Notes: generated from the sequence alone by a model not told the origin. A DNA stretch of 64,000 nt from Psychrobacter sp. TAE2020 (GCF_018919485.1 NZ_JAHLMU010000001.1:348655-412654); one strand, 5' to 3'. Counted from the stretch's first letter, positions 34,773 through 44,187 are shown. Numbers and translations: made by a program.

Positions 34773-36530
34773 CTAGCTAAAATAGGTAAACGACTCACCC
34801 ATTTCAGCGATGAAAGTATCAGCCTCATCGACTTCATAAATAAATGGTTGTTGCCCTGCTAAGTCCTTTTGCAGTGCCTCTATCAATTGCTGTTGGCTAG
34901 TGATTCTACGATAGCCCGCGCCAAAGCCAGCTGCTAGAGGCTCAAAATTTGGGGTTTTAATATTGACACCGATAAGCGGCAGTCCGCGCTCTTGCATATA
35001 ACGGCGAATTTCGCCATAGCCTTGGTTATTCCACAATAATACAATCAAGGGTAACTCCAGCTCAGATGCGCAGATAAGCTCTGCTATAGTAAACTGAATC
35101 CCACCATCACCGATCAAACTAATCACTGGATCATTAGTCGCTAATCTAGCTCCAATAGCAGCTGGCAAACCGTAACCCAAAGTGCCGAAGCCGGTTGATG
35201 AATTAAACCACTTACGAGTAGCTAGCGCTTCAAAGCCATGATTACCGCTATAGACAGGTTGAGTGGAATCACCGACGATGATCACATCTTTAACATTATC
35301 TCTAATCAGTTTTAGCAACGCATTTTGACCCGCAAAGCTGGCTGGCATTTGATCGATCAGTGCTTGTTTGACTTGCTCAACACGTTGCTCAGCTTGATGA
35401 TTTAGGCCTTTACCTAAGCCTTGCTGTTGCAGGCGCTCACACAATCCACTAATGGCCATTTGCGCATCACCTAATACCGCTATATCCGCTCTAAAGGGAC
35501 GCTGCAATTGCCCAGCATCGCAGTCAATACGAATCAGAGTGCCGTTAATAGTGAAGCCTTCATCAAACACTACATCGTAGTCCGTCTCACCAAGCTCAGT
35601 ACCAATAGCTAATACCACATCAGCCCCAGCAATCAGCTCACGACTGGGCGCTAGAGACTGATTACTTCCTAAGCTTAACGGATGAGCTGGTGGCAATAGA
35701 CCTTTAGCATTTACCGTCAAGAATGTCGGTGCATCGATGAGTTCCGCTAGTTTTTGCGCGTCACTATCTACTGCAGTGCAGCCGCCGCCGTACAACACTA
35801 CTGGATTCTTTGCCGTTTTTAGACAGCCAATGATGGCATCGAGTTGGCTAGGATGCGGCAAAGGTCGCCTAACTTGCGCTGGCAATCCAGTATTTGCACT
35901 AGCATGGCTATTTGCAGATGTGTCAGAGGCTTTAGGAGGCTTAGCAACATGGCTAGCATCAGCAGTGATGATATCGATAGGTAACTGAATATGCACGGGG
36001 CCAGGACGCGCGCCGTTGAATAAAGCAAAGGCTTCGGCGATAACTTTCGGTAGTGACTCTGGCTGCCAGATGGTCTTACTAGCTAGCGCCACTTTACTGA
36101 CCATTCCTTGCTGATCATGCAATTCGTGCAAATGCCCTTCACCACTACCAGTATTACCGATTTTATTCACACTAGAGATCACTAGCATCGGTATAGAGTC
36201 AGCAGCAGCTTGCGCCATGGCGGTCATGATGTTGGTCATTCCGGGGCCAGTAATAATAAAACAAACCCCAATTTTGCCAGAAGCACGGTAATAGCCATCA
36301 GCCATAAATCCGGCCCCTTGCTCATGGCGCGGCGTGACATGGCGAATGTTGGTATTTGGCAGGCCGCGATAAAGCTCTACAGTATGCACGCCCGGAATAC
36401 CGAATACCGTCTCTACCCCATAATACTCCAACCACTCTACCAGCAGCTCTCCACAAGTTATTGAAGGCAAAACTGCCGAATTATTGGTTGCCGTAGTGAC
36501 TATTGACGTTGCTTCCTGCATCGATTGCAT
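34773..36530 (-). CDS. aruI: TPP-dependent 5-guanidino-2-oxopentanoate decarboxylase (AruI-type)
   Basis: 585 residues of the acetolactate-synthase-like TPP family. Catalytic E70 lies in T-P-R-H-E-Q-G-A-G-F; the region T-V-F-G-I-P-G-V-H-T-V-E-L-Y (41-54) is characteristic of 2-ketoarginine decarboxylases; and the TPP/Mg motif is G-D-G-G-I-Q-F then W-N-N-Q-G-Y-G-E-I. It converts 2-ketoarginine to 4-guanidinobutanal and CO2, the middle step of the arginine transaminase/dehydrogenase route. AAGGATGATTTACC precedes the ATG. No flavin-dependent synthase small subunit is encoded nearby, which argues against an acetolactate synthase. Co-location with gbuA supports the call. Confidence 0.83.
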   Translation of the reverse strand: MQSMQEATSIVTTATNNSAVLPSITCGELLVEWLEYYGVETVFGIPGVHTVELYRGLPNTNIRHVTPRHEQGAGFMADGYYRASGKIGVCFIITGPGMTNIMTAMAQAAADSIPMLVISSVNKIGNTGSGEGHLHELHDQQGMVSKVALASKTIWQPESLPKVIAEAFALFNGARPGPVHIQLPIDIITADASHVAKPPKASDTSANSHASANTGLPAQVRRPLPHPSQLDAIIGCLKTAKNPVVLYGGGCTAVDSDAQKLAELIDAPTFLTVNAKGLLPPAHPLSLGSNQSLAPSRELIAGADVVLAIGTELGETDYDVVFDEGFTINGTLIRIDCDAGQLQRPFRADIAVLGDAQMAISGLCERLQQQGLGKGLNHQAEQRVEQVKQALIDQMPASFAGQNALLKLIRDNVKDVIIVGDSTQPVYSGNHGFEALATRKWFNSSTGFGTLGYGLPAAIGARLATNDPVISLIGDGGIQFTIAELICASELELPLIVLLWNNQGYGEIRRYMQERGLPLIGVNIKTPNFEPLAAGFGAGYRRITSQQQLIEALQKDLAGQQPFIYEVDEADTFIAEMGESFTYFS

Positions 36531-36623
36531 GGTAAATCATCCTTGAAATCATTGAGCGTTTAGAGTTGAAATAATGTATTGGGGGTTGGGTTTACGGTTA
36601 GTGCTAAGCTGTTGAACAAATGC

Positions 36624-37367
36624 TTATAGATCATGATGCCGTAGCCAATCATCAATCATAATATTGAGACGCTCTCCTGAGAAACTAGGAAAATGACCAC
36701 CATGTACGATACGCACAGGTAATGCATTTAGGCGTCTCATGCTATTGGCGTAGTCAGAAATATTGCTGTGCCAAGTATCTTCAATTAGCGGACCGTCGTA
36801 AATCAAGTCGCCCGAGATTAATACTCCACTAGCTGCCTCCCAAAGAGCAATACCGCCAGGTGAGTGGCCTGGCGTATGAACCACTTCAAATTGCCGATCA
36901 CCTAAATCAATCATATCGCCATCTTCAAGCTTAACGATTTTTGCCGGTGCAGGGATCTTATAGCCGCAATGCGCATAAGGAACGGGAGGTAAAGCATCAA
37001 ACATCTCATCATTTACGAACATATCAGCTAAGGTTCGAGCATTATCTGGTGCCGCTAGAATATCAGCCTCTGCAGCATGTACATGACAACAATCAAACTC
37101 GCTAGCTGCACCGATATGATCAAAGTGAGTATGACTGGCGACACCGACCACTTCACGTTCAGCCAGCAGAGCGACATGACGGCGTAAGGGTACAGCACCT
37201 AAACCGAAATCTACCAACAAATCACGTTTACTACCTTTTACATGCCAAAGGTTACAGCGAAAAAAAGGTTTGATCCATGGCTCGTCAATCAAGGTAATAC
37301 CGTCGTTAACATACTGAGTCCGATACCATTTTTCCGCTTCTATCCGTTTTAGAGAACTCTTTTTCAT
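36624..37367 (-). CDS. Metallo-beta-lactamase-fold hydrolase
   Basis: 247 residues with the full MBL zinc motif: S-H-T-H-F-D-H (H79, H81, D83, H84), H-T-P-G-H at about 160-164, the bridging Asp in I-S-G-D, and a final His in V-H-G-G-H. It is cytoplasmic. This group includes thioesterases, lactonases and glyoxalase II-like enzymes. Its start overlaps the nitrilase-like gene stop by 4 bases (ATGA type), so it is translated together with it. In this pathway it may open a lactam or lactone or hydrolyse a conjugate formed from guanidino or keto acids, but no specific reaction can be assigned. Confidence 0.85.
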   Translation of the reverse strand: MKKSSLKRIEAEKWYRTQYVNDGITLIDEPWIKPFFRCNLWHVKGSKRDLLVDFGLGAVPLRRHVALLAEREVVGVASHTHFDHIGAASEFDCCHVHAAEADILAAPDNARTLADMFVNDEMFDALPPVPYAHCGYKIPAPAKIVKLEDGDMIDLGDRQFEVVHTPGHSPGGIALWEAASGVLISGDLIYDGPLIEDTWHSNISDYANSMRRLNALPVRIVHGGHFPSFSGERLNIMIDDWLRHHDL

Positions 37368-38146
37368 GAGTCATCTCCCTTTAAATTTTGCAGATCTTTC
37401 AAATAGTCTTGGTTAGCTCGACTTTCATCAATGCGTGCAAGATTAATGGTCACTATTGATATAGCAGAATCATACCCAAGGCTAGCCAATACTTCTCCAT
37501 CAGGGCCGGCTACTAAGCTGTGACCGCAGTAATGTAGTTCACCCTCTACACCAGAGCGGTTGATGCAAGCAACAAAGCATTGGTTATCCATCGCTCGGGC
37601 ACGAACTTGCAGTATCTGACGTTCTGCATTCGGTAGCATATTAGCGGTAGGAGATAGAATGATCTGTGCGCCTGCTTGTGTAAGCTCTCTAGCTATTTCT
37701 GGAAATTCATTGTCGTAACAAATCATTATTCCCAAACATCCAAAAGGGGTGTCAACTACGCAGTGCTGGTTACCAGCAGTAAAATGTTCGTTTTCACGGC
37801 CCCACAGCTGACGCTTATGATAAGTGGCGATACGCTCACCATTGTTGTTTAACAAAACAGCAGCGTTATTTAACTGGCTATCAGACTGACGTTCAGCAAT
37901 ACCAAATAATATATATAAATCGTACTTAATAGCCAGCTTTGCGACTTGAGTAGAAATTGGTCCATTTACTGGTTCAGCCAAAGTATCAAGGCAGTCGAAA
38001 ATATTGTATCCAGTTAGAGCCAACTCTGGCATTGCTAGCAAGTCTGCTTTGCCATGCTTCGCTAGTTGACATAGCTGCTCTAAAGCTTCTAAATTGGCAG
38101 AAGGATCAGCCCATATAGGGTCGGTTTGCGCCAGCATCAATCTCAT
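37364..38146 (-). CDS. Carbon-nitrogen hydrolase (nitrilase superfamily amidase)
   Basis: 260 residues with the catalytic triad E41 (M-P-E-L-A), K111 (Y-H-K-R-Q-L-W) and C143 (I-C-Y-D-N-E-F), plus the second Glu E120. It hydrolyses an amide or carbamoyl bond. It overlaps both neighbours by 4 bases, NCS1 permease upstream and MBL hydrolase downstream, so the three are one translational unit. A good candidate reaction is 4-guanidinobutyramide to 4-guanidinobutyrate, known from the arginine 2-monooxygenase route in actinobacteria; omega-amidase or N-carbamoyl hydrolase activity is also possible. GAGGAATC precedes the ATG. Confidence 0.87.
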   Translation of the reverse strand: MRLMLAQTDPIWADPSANLEALEQLCQLAKHGKADLLAMPELALTGYNIFDCLDTLAEPVNGPISTQVAKLAIKYDLYILFGIAERQSDSQLNNAAVLLNNNGERIATYHKRQLWGRENEHFTAGNQHCVVDTPFGCLGIMICYDNEFPEIARELTQAGAQIILSPTANMLPNAERQILQVRARAMDNQCFVACINRSGVEGELHYCGHSLVAGPDGEVLASLGYDSAISIVTINLARIDESRANQDYLKDLQNLKGDDS

Positions 38147-39489
38147 GATAATGATTCCTCTTGGTCTGATACCGTAGAAACATTATAGCGAGTAAATAAA
38201 GTAGCTCCCAACCAGTAAAGCGCACCAGTGATGATAAATACAGGTAAAGACGCGCCAAACGGTGGAGGAGAAATTATTGCCCAGTAAGCTGCCAGAGATG
38301 CGCCAATAAAGTAAGCTGCAATAGCAATCTTAGCAGTGGGTCGTCCTAGCTGATGCTTAGAATTAAGAAGCTGAGCGGTATAACCTTCTTGACCTACTAG
38401 ATAGTAATCAACAATCATTACTGAAAATGCTGGAATGAAGAGCGCCCCTACTAGTAGTAAGAAGTTCTGAAACTGATCTAAGATACCGGGAATTAGGGCA
38501 CCAAAAATAGTCACTAAGCCAATTATTAATGCTGGTTTCCAAAAGCTCATATTAGGCGCTATATTCATACAAGATAGAGTAGCGCTATAAACTGCCATAA
38601 CATTGGTTGTCATCACCGAGAAGAAAATGACTAATGCCGCAGGTAAACCAAAACCAAAATCTGCTAACAAACGCGTAGGATCGTAAGTCTGTTCCATGCC
38701 ATTGAGTATTGAAAGCCCAGAGATCATAGCCCCTAAGCCCATAGCTACTATGGCTGCCATAAGGTAGCCAAAATACGTGCCCCAAACTGCAACTTTTGCG
38801 GTCTTACAGTTACGGTTATAGTCTGCTGCCGACGACATCCAAGAAAACGCAGTAGCAATCACAATATCAAAAGCAATGCCTAAAGTAATTCCATTGCGAG
38901 ACTCAATTGGCATCTCAAAAAGAGCTGAAACATCATAGTGCTGATTGAGCTGATATAACACCACGACCGTCAAGCCAGCCATTGCTAGTGCTGCCCAGCG
39001 TTCGACTAGCTCAATACCAAGATGACCACGTAATACAATCAGTACCACTACGCTCTCACAAAGAATAACAAAGAGTGGTAGATTGCTATAGCCTATAGTA
39101 GCCTCAACAGCGTAGTTGAGACTCATACCAGCTAGCAGAGCTTGAATACAGCTCCAAGCAATTAGAACGCACATGTTCACTAATGAGATCATTTGACTGC
39201 CGAGTGGCCCATAAGCCCTACGAGTCAACGCCATTGATGGTAGCCCAGTGCGTTGGCCCATAAGGCCAACTAACAGTAATGGAATTGCACCAATTAATGA
39301 GCCAATTAGTACAGTCGTTATAGCCATACTGAAGCTTAAGTCAGGTACTAATAGCATACCAGTTAAAATAGTAGTGACTACTATGTTGGCACCGAACCAT
39401 AGAGCAAATGTACCAATCGAGCTTAAACTGTGACCGGTATCATTTGGTGATAATGTATCTTGGCCAAAAAATGAAGATGGTTTGCTCAT
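38143..39489 (-). CDS. NCS1-family permease (cytosine/purine permease type)
   Basis: 448 residues with about twelve hydrophobic helices of the LeuT fold. N-terminal W-F-G-A-N-I-V and the following G-A-I-P-L-L-L-V-G-L-M-G-Q-R-T-G match the cation- and substrate-binding start of NCS1 carriers, which take up cytosine, purines, allantoin, hydantoins or thiamine. Here it probably imports the guanidino compound or its amide. AAGGAAAACC precedes the ATG. It is the first gene of the coupled trio permease, amidase, MBL hydrolase, and lies 194 bases after gbuA. Confidence 0.86.
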   Translation of the reverse strand: MSKPSSFFGQDTLSPNDTGHSLSSIGTFALWFGANIVVTTILTGMLLVPDLSFSMAITTVLIGSLIGAIPLLLVGLMGQRTGLPSMALTRRAYGPLGSQMISLVNMCVLIAWSCIQALLAGMSLNYAVEATIGYSNLPLFVILCESVVVLIVLRGHLGIELVERWAALAMAGLTVVVLYQLNQHYDVSALFEMPIESRNGITLGIAFDIVIATAFSWMSSAADYNRNCKTAKVAVWGTYFGYLMAAIVAMGLGAMISGLSILNGMEQTYDPTRLLADFGFGLPAALVIFFSVMTTNVMAVYSATLSCMNIAPNMSFWKPALIIGLVTIFGALIPGILDQFQNFLLLVGALFIPAFSVMIVDYYLVGQEGYTAQLLNSKHQLGRPTAKIAIAAYFIGASLAAYWAIISPPPFGASLPVFIITGALYWLGATLFTRYNVSTVSDQEESLS

Positions 39490-39683
39490 TACGGTTTTCC
39501 TTAACCGAACTATATGAATACTAGTGCCTCAAATGCACTAGTTACGACAAAACTATCCATAGAAATATCGTATTGAGACCACTATGATAATGCTACAACG
39601 CTATAAAATAGGCTTTTACCAGTCACTATCTTCGACCGTCATAGCTGGTCCAATATTAATCAACTCTGGTTAATCAACACTGA

Positions 39684-40652
39684 CTAATAAATAGCCTTAA
39701 CCTTTTCGTCGTAGCGTACACCGGGCAAAATACACAGCATCTCAAACAGCAAGTTTGCTGCTAATACTGAAGTGTTACCAAAAGGGTCATAAGGCGGTGA
39801 GACTTCGACCAAGTCACAACCAACAACGTCAAGACCACGCATACCACGAATGATCTCTATCGCTTGTGGTGAAGTAAGCCCCCCAATTTCCGCCGTACCT
39901 GTACCCGGTGCAAAGGCGGGATCAATACCATCAATATCGAAGCTTAAATAGACAGGACCGTCGCCCACTTTTTCTCTAACTTCTGCCATCAGTGGCGTCA
40001 ATGATTTATACCAGCACTCTTCAGCAGGTACGACACGGAAGCCTTGTTGAGTGGACCAATCAAATTCTTCAGCGCTATAACCGGTACCCCGCAAACCTAT
40101 CTGCACTACCCGATTACCATCAATTAGGCTTTCTTCAACAGCACGACGAAATGGCGTACCATGAGCAATTTTTTCACCGAACATATCATCATTAATATCA
40201 GCATGAGCGTCAATATGCACTAGCCCTACAGGGCCATGTTTCTTTGCCAGAGCTCGTAGAATAGGTAAGGCAATAGTGTGATCGCCACCTAAAGTCAAAG
40301 GTATGGCACCATGGCTGACAATTTTTTCTGAGTAAAACTTTTCAATGATATCGATGCTTTTTAGTAAGTTAAAAGTATTGATAGGAACGTCACCAATATC
40401 AGCAACTTGCAATGACTCAAAAGGGGCAGCGCGCGTAGCAACATTGTAAGGACGAATCATGCGCGACTCATCACGGATTTGTCTAGGACCCAATCTTGCA
40501 CCACTACGGTTTGAGGCCCCAATATCTAGTGGAACGCCAACGAAAGCGACATCTAGCCCTTCAGCATCAGCTTGAGTAGGTAGACGCATCATAGAAGCAA
40601 AGCCACCAAATCTTGGCATGTCATTACCACTTAACGGTTGATTGAATTCCAT
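39684..40652 (-). CDS. gbuA: Guanidinobutyrase (ureohydrolase family)
   Basis: 322 residues from ATG 40652, preferred because AAAGGA stands 8 bases upstream and the product then begins M-E-F-N-Q-P-L-S-G-N, like Pseudomonas GbuA; the frame is open to an ATG at 40682. The arginase/agmatinase fold has the binuclear Mn site: H in G-G-D-H-T, the D-A-H-A-D set, and D-I-D-G-I-D-P. Much of the chain (for example M-P-R-F-G-G, and F-G-E-K-I-A-H-G-T) follows GbuA rather than agmatinase SpeB. It splits 4-guanidinobutyrate to GABA and urea. It heads the cluster opposite a LysR gene. Confidence 0.88.
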   Translation of the reverse strand: MEFNQPLSGNDMPRFGGFASMMRLPTQADAEGLDVAFVGVPLDIGASNRSGARLGPRQIRDESRMIRPYNVATRAAPFESLQVADIGDVPINTFNLLKSIDIIEKFYSEKIVSHGAIPLTLGGDHTIALPILRALAKKHGPVGLVHIDAHADINDDMFGEKIAHGTPFRRAVEESLIDGNRVVQIGLRGTGYSAEEFDWSTQQGFRVVPAEECWYKSLTPLMAEVREKVGDGPVYLSFDIDGIDPAFAPGTGTAEIGGLTSPQAIEIIRGMRGLDVVGCDLVEVSPPYDPFGNTSVLAANLLFEMLCILPGVRYDEKVKAIY

Positions 40653-40759
40653 TTTCATATCCTTTAGGGTGATTGCAGTCATTAACGCTCATCAAAGTAA
40701 TTAAATATCTGATATACATTTACAATACCTAAATAACAGCTATCAAACCATGCTAAAGT

Positions 40760-40777
40760 TCAGAAGTAAACTTCTGA
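40760..40777. promoter_or_regulatory. Perfect 18-bp palindrome, likely LysR operator
   Basis: TCAGAAGTAAACTTCTGA has two 8-base arms around AA, and holds the T-N11-A spacing typical of LysR-type sites. It lies about 108 bases upstream of gbuA and 195 bases upstream of lysR. Confidence 0.65.
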
Positions 40778-40810
40778 TATTCAGTAGTAATCGCATTTTA
40801 ATACTTATAT

Positions 40811-40830
40811 CCAGAAGTTAATAACTTTCT
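40811..40830. promoter_or_regulatory. Second imperfect AGAAGTTA / AACTT-CT inverted repeat
   Basis: It repeats the AGAAGT half-site of the palindrome 50 bases away, centre to centre, with one extra T in the right arm. LysR proteins usually bind a strong recall site and a weaker activation site, which this pair could represent. Confidence 0.45.
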
Positions 40831-40971
40831 AAAAATTTCTATATCGATAAATGCTGCACAGGCACACTGAAGCAGCACTAAGTAAATGCGCGGTTTTAGC
40901 GTCATAGCGCTAGTCAGTGTTGATCACTGCTAACTCTTGCTAAGTAACATAATCTAGTTGAGGTAAAGCTA

Positions 40972-41922
40972 ATGTTTAATGAATTGATTAGGATAGATGT
41001 CAAGACCTTACGTAGTTTTATGGCTATCGTAGAGTGTCAGGGGGTGACCGCTGCCCAATCTCAACTAAATCTCACTACCTCAGTAATCAGTGGTCATCTT
41101 TCGCACTTAGAGGATCGATTAAAAATGACGCTTTGTTTGCGAGGTCGTGGTGGCTTTGAGTTGACAGAAGATGGAATCGCCGTTTATGAGGCTTGTTTGA
41201 GCTTTCACGATGCGGTAGCTAGTTTTGAGCATCAACTACACTATATCCGGCAGCTGGACTCAGTGCGTGGCGGTCATATTCGTCTATGTCTAGCGGATCA
41301 GTTGCCAACATTTTTTTATGATGCCCTGCAACAATGTCTATCCGCTAGCTATGAAGAAAATCCATTAATACATTTCTCTATTGATGTGCAAAGCCCAGAG
41401 AATATGCTGGAGAATTTACTTAACAATGAGAGCGATATTGGGGTTGGTTATTTTAGTAGTTTTCCCCCTGCCCTCACTTTTAAGCCTGCCTTTACCGAAA
41501 AGCAAGTGGTCTGCTGTGGATCTAAACATCAACTATTTGCTCAAACTGATGCTAGTGAAGCAGAGCAGTTAACTTTTGACAGGCTAGAGCAAGACTACCC
41601 TTGGGTTAGAAGAGGCTATGGTGTAGATCATCAAATCAACCATATTCGCCCAAAAACTCTAAGTGCTACTACTTATCATATGGAGGCGACCGCGCAGCTT
41701 ATCCTTACCGGACATCATGTCGGCTATTTGCCCAATGATTTGGCGAAACGCTATGAAGCGATGGGCCTAATGAGAATACTGTTAGTGGAAGAAGCCAGTT
41801 ATGATGTGCAACATCATTGGTCCTATCGACAAAATCTACATAAGCAAGTTGCGGAATTTTTAGATCAAATGATTAAGCTGTTATTAGCAGGCACTAGTGC
41901 CGGTTACCCAGTAAAAATTTAA
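40972..41922 (+). CDS. LysR-family transcriptional regulator
   Basis: 316 residues. The N-terminal winged helix-turn-helix (about 9-68) reads L-R-S-F-M-A-I-V-E-C, then A-A-Q-S-Q-L-N-L-T-T-S-V-I-S and L-E-D-R-L. The effector domain is about 95-300. GAGGTAAAGCTA precedes the ATG. It is divergent from gbuA, with the palindrome between, and is the obvious regulator of the guanidino cluster, matching the GbuR arrangement known for gbuA in Pseudomonas. The effector is probably 4-guanidinobutyrate or another pathway intermediate; this is inference. Confidence 0.9.
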   Translation: MFNELIRIDVKTLRSFMAIVECQGVTAAQSQLNLTTSVISGHLSHLEDRLKMTLCLRGRGGFELTEDGIAVYEACLSFHDAVASFEHQLHYIRQLDSVRGGHIRLCLADQLPTFFYDALQQCLSASYEENPLIHFSIDVQSPENMLENLLNNESDIGVGYFSSFPPALTFKPAFTEKQVVCCGSKHQLFAQTDASEAEQLTFDRLEQDYPWVRRGYGVDHQINHIRPKTLSATTYHMEATAQLILTGHHVGYLPNDLAKRYEAMGLMRILLVEEASYDVQHHWSYRQNLHKQVAEFLDQMIKLLLAGTSAGYPVKI

Positions 41923-42168
41923 CCTATAGGCAGTTCTTACTGTCTATTAAAAGACAACATTGATGCGATTATCTATTGTTTTCACCACAATCGGGTTAAA
42001 CCTGAGTGAGGTAATAAAGGTAGTATGCTAAGGTCTATTAATCGAGTAGTCAGGCACATAGGCAAGTAAGCTAGTCGTTAGCCAACTTATGCCGAACAAG
42101 AACTCTGGGACTATAATCAGCGCTGATATTATCAGCGTCAACACTTTTCACTAATAGGGCTTAAAAGC

Positions 42169-43959
42169 ATGGATACCCTCAATATCCTGTACTTAGTAGG
42201 TGCATTATTAATCTTCGCTAGCATCATGGCCAGCACTTTATCAGCGCGTTTAGGCGTACCCTTATTACTGTTGTTTTTGGTAGTAGGCATGCTAGCAGGC
42301 GAAGATGGTATTTTAGGTATTCATTTCGCAGAATATGCTCTTGCCAACTTTATTGGACAAGCGGCCTTAGCCTGCATCCTGTTGGACGGTGGCCTGCGCA
42401 CCTCTTTTCAATCCTTTCGAGTTGGCCTTAAACCTGCAGTAGTCTTGGCCACTTGGGGGGTACTCAGCACGGTCTTGGTGTTAGGTGTGTTTGTCACTTG
42501 GCTATTAGATGTGGATTGGCGAGTTGGCCTATTGATGGCCGCTATCGTAGGCTCAACGGATGCCGCTGCGGTTTTTTCTCTATTACGTAATGGCGGCGTC
42601 AAGCTTAACGATCGAGTCCAAGCGACGCTTGAACTAGAGTCTGGCGCCAACGACCCCTTCGCCATCTTGTTAGTTACTGGCTTGATTGCCCTCAATCTCG
42701 ATCCTGCTGGTCAAACTGTCTTTGGGTTCTTACTATTACTATTACAGCAGTTAGGCTTTGGCTTGATAGTGGGCTTACTGGCAGGATTTTTATTATCTAA
42801 GCTATTACCTAAGCTCCATTTGCCCGAAGGTATGTATGCCATTTTAATAATGTCGGCAGGGCTATCGGTATTTGCTGCGACCAATCTGATAGGCGGCAGT
42901 GGCTTTTTGGCCATATATTTGTCTGGGGTCATTATCGGCAATCATAAAGCCCACTCAACTGAGCATGTGCTACGGGTGATGGATAGCTTTGCTTGGTTAT
43001 CGCAAGCGGTGCTTTTTGTAGTGCTCGGCTTGCTCGTCACCCCTTCTAACGTTATCAATGTTTGGTACTATTCAGTAGCGATTGTGGCCTTTATGATTTT
43101 GGTCGCCCGCCCTATCGCTGTTTATACTAGCGTCAAACCGTTTAAGTTTAAAGACAGAGAAATTGCCTTTATTTCTTGGGTAGGTTTACGTGGTGCGGTT
43201 CCTATCACCTTGGCTATTCTTCCAGTAATGGCAAGGACAGATAGTGCTTTTATGTTATTCGATATCGCCTTTGGGGTGGTAGTGCTATCGTTAATACTAC
43301 AAGGGACTACCATCCCATTTATGGCCACCTTATTCAAAGTGCGCATTCCTGCCAATAATGAGCCTAAAGAAGAACATGAAGTTTGGGTATCTGATAAGGC
43401 CAGTATTACTTTATACGAGTTTGAAGTAAAGCCAGGTGCGTTCGCTATCGGACGCCACCCTAAGGTAATATCTAGCCGAGTCAGCCCTGATGAGATCAAC
43501 GTCTTTGCCTTAGTACGGGGGCAAAAATTGGTCCCTGTCAAAGAAGATACTCAGCTGAAATTTGGTGACAATGTTTGGTACGCTATGCAAAGTAATCATG
43601 CCAGCCAAATTGCGCAAATCTTTAATGATACAAAATTAGATCGTAGAGCCATTGATGATTTTTATGGTGATTGGCTACTATCACCTAGTGTTAAGCTGGG
43701 AGACTTGCCTTTTTTTACCGGTGTAATGGAATCAGACTCGCTTGTTACTACCCTTCGATCCAATGCTGCTAACCCCTCAACCAACATGTGGCAACAGACC
43801 GTCGCTCAATATGTGAAAGCAAATCTAGAGATCGCCCCCATTCCAGGCGACACGGTGGCAGTCAATGATGAATGGTCGCTGGTAATCAAAGAGGTCGATA
43901 ATAAGGGAGCATTGAGAACCATAGGTCTAAAACGGCAAGATCTACCCATGGTCAATTAG
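42169..43959 (+). CDS. cvrA: K(+)/H(+) antiporter of the NhaP2/CvrA type
   Basis: 596 residues. The N-terminal CPA1 exchanger domain (about 1-390, twelve or so helices) shows L-D-G-G-L-R-T (66-72), G-S-T-D-A-A-A-V-F (127-135) and L-E-S-G-A-N-D-P (162-169), whose Asp residues carry the cation. The C-terminal cytoplasmic half includes a TrkA-C-like domain (about 405-485) and a CorC/HlyC-type domain (about 500-590). It exports K+ (or Na+) against H+ for cell-volume and pH control. The start has only a weak ribosome site. It is a single-gene unit closed by the terminator at 44131. Confidence 0.88.
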   Translation: MDTLNILYLVGALLIFASIMASTLSARLGVPLLLLFLVVGMLAGEDGILGIHFAEYALANFIGQAALACILLDGGLRTSFQSFRVGLKPAVVLATWGVLSTVLVLGVFVTWLLDVDWRVGLLMAAIVGSTDAAAVFSLLRNGGVKLNDRVQATLELESGANDPFAILLVTGLIALNLDPAGQTVFGFLLLLLQQLGFGLIVGLLAGFLLSKLLPKLHLPEGMYAILIMSAGLSVFAATNLIGGSGFLAIYLSGVIIGNHKAHSTEHVLRVMDSFAWLSQAVLFVVLGLLVTPSNVINVWYYSVAIVAFMILVARPIAVYTSVKPFKFKDREIAFISWVGLRGAVPITLAILPVMARTDSAFMLFDIAFGVVVLSLILQGTTIPFMATLFKVRIPANNEPKEEHEVWVSDKASITLYEFEVKPGAFAIGRHPKVISSRVSPDEINVFALVRGQKLVPVKEDTQLKFGDNVWYAMQSNHASQIAQIFNDTKLDRRAIDDFYGDWLLSPSVKLGDLPFFTGVMESDSLVTTLRSNAANPSTNMWQQTVAQYVKANLEIAPIPGDTVAVNDEWSLVIKEVDNKGALRTIGLKRQDLPMVN

Positions 43960-44130
43960 CGCTACAAGGCAAAACGAACTGTCATTGGTAAAGCACTGAA
44001 GCTATCAACCTTAAAGATATTAATCTTTAAAATCTTTATAAAAATGATAAGTCTGTTCTAAAGATATTATAATAAACTTATTTATAAAAGTAGGTTGCCA
44101 TCAAGGTTCTTTAACGCTATCGGCTATAAT

Positions 44131-44165
44131 AAAACCCCCTAGATAATAATTATTTAGGGGGTTTT
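44131..44165. terminator. Bidirectional terminator between cvrA and nfsB
   Basis: 11-bp stem (AAAACCCCCTA with TAGGGGGTTTT), with T runs on both outward sides; it serves the convergent genes ending at 43959 and 44188. Confidence 0.88.
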
Positions 44166-44187
44166 TATGGACACTAATTAAGCTGAT

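Larger units (their letters stand above)
40653..40971. other. Divergent promoter region gbuA / lysR
   Basis: 319 bases without a gene, holding promoters for both directions. The clear features are the two inverted repeats at 40760-40777 and 40811-40830; the rest is AT-rich sequence without a recognisable element. Confidence 0.6.

Noticed and set aside
34773..36530. Acetolactate synthase large subunit
   Set aside because: No small subunit gene nearby, the G-I-P-G-V-H-T-V-E-L-Y region favours 2-ketoarginine decarboxylase, and gbuA lies in the same cluster.
39684..40652. Agmatinase (speB)
   Set aside because: The N-terminal M-P-R-F-G-G segment and the overall pattern follow guanidinobutyrase; no arginine decarboxylase gene is present.
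42408..43541. Minus-strand frames opposite the K+/H+ antiporter
   Set aside because: Shadows of a conserved gene; composition and lack of start signals argue against coding.
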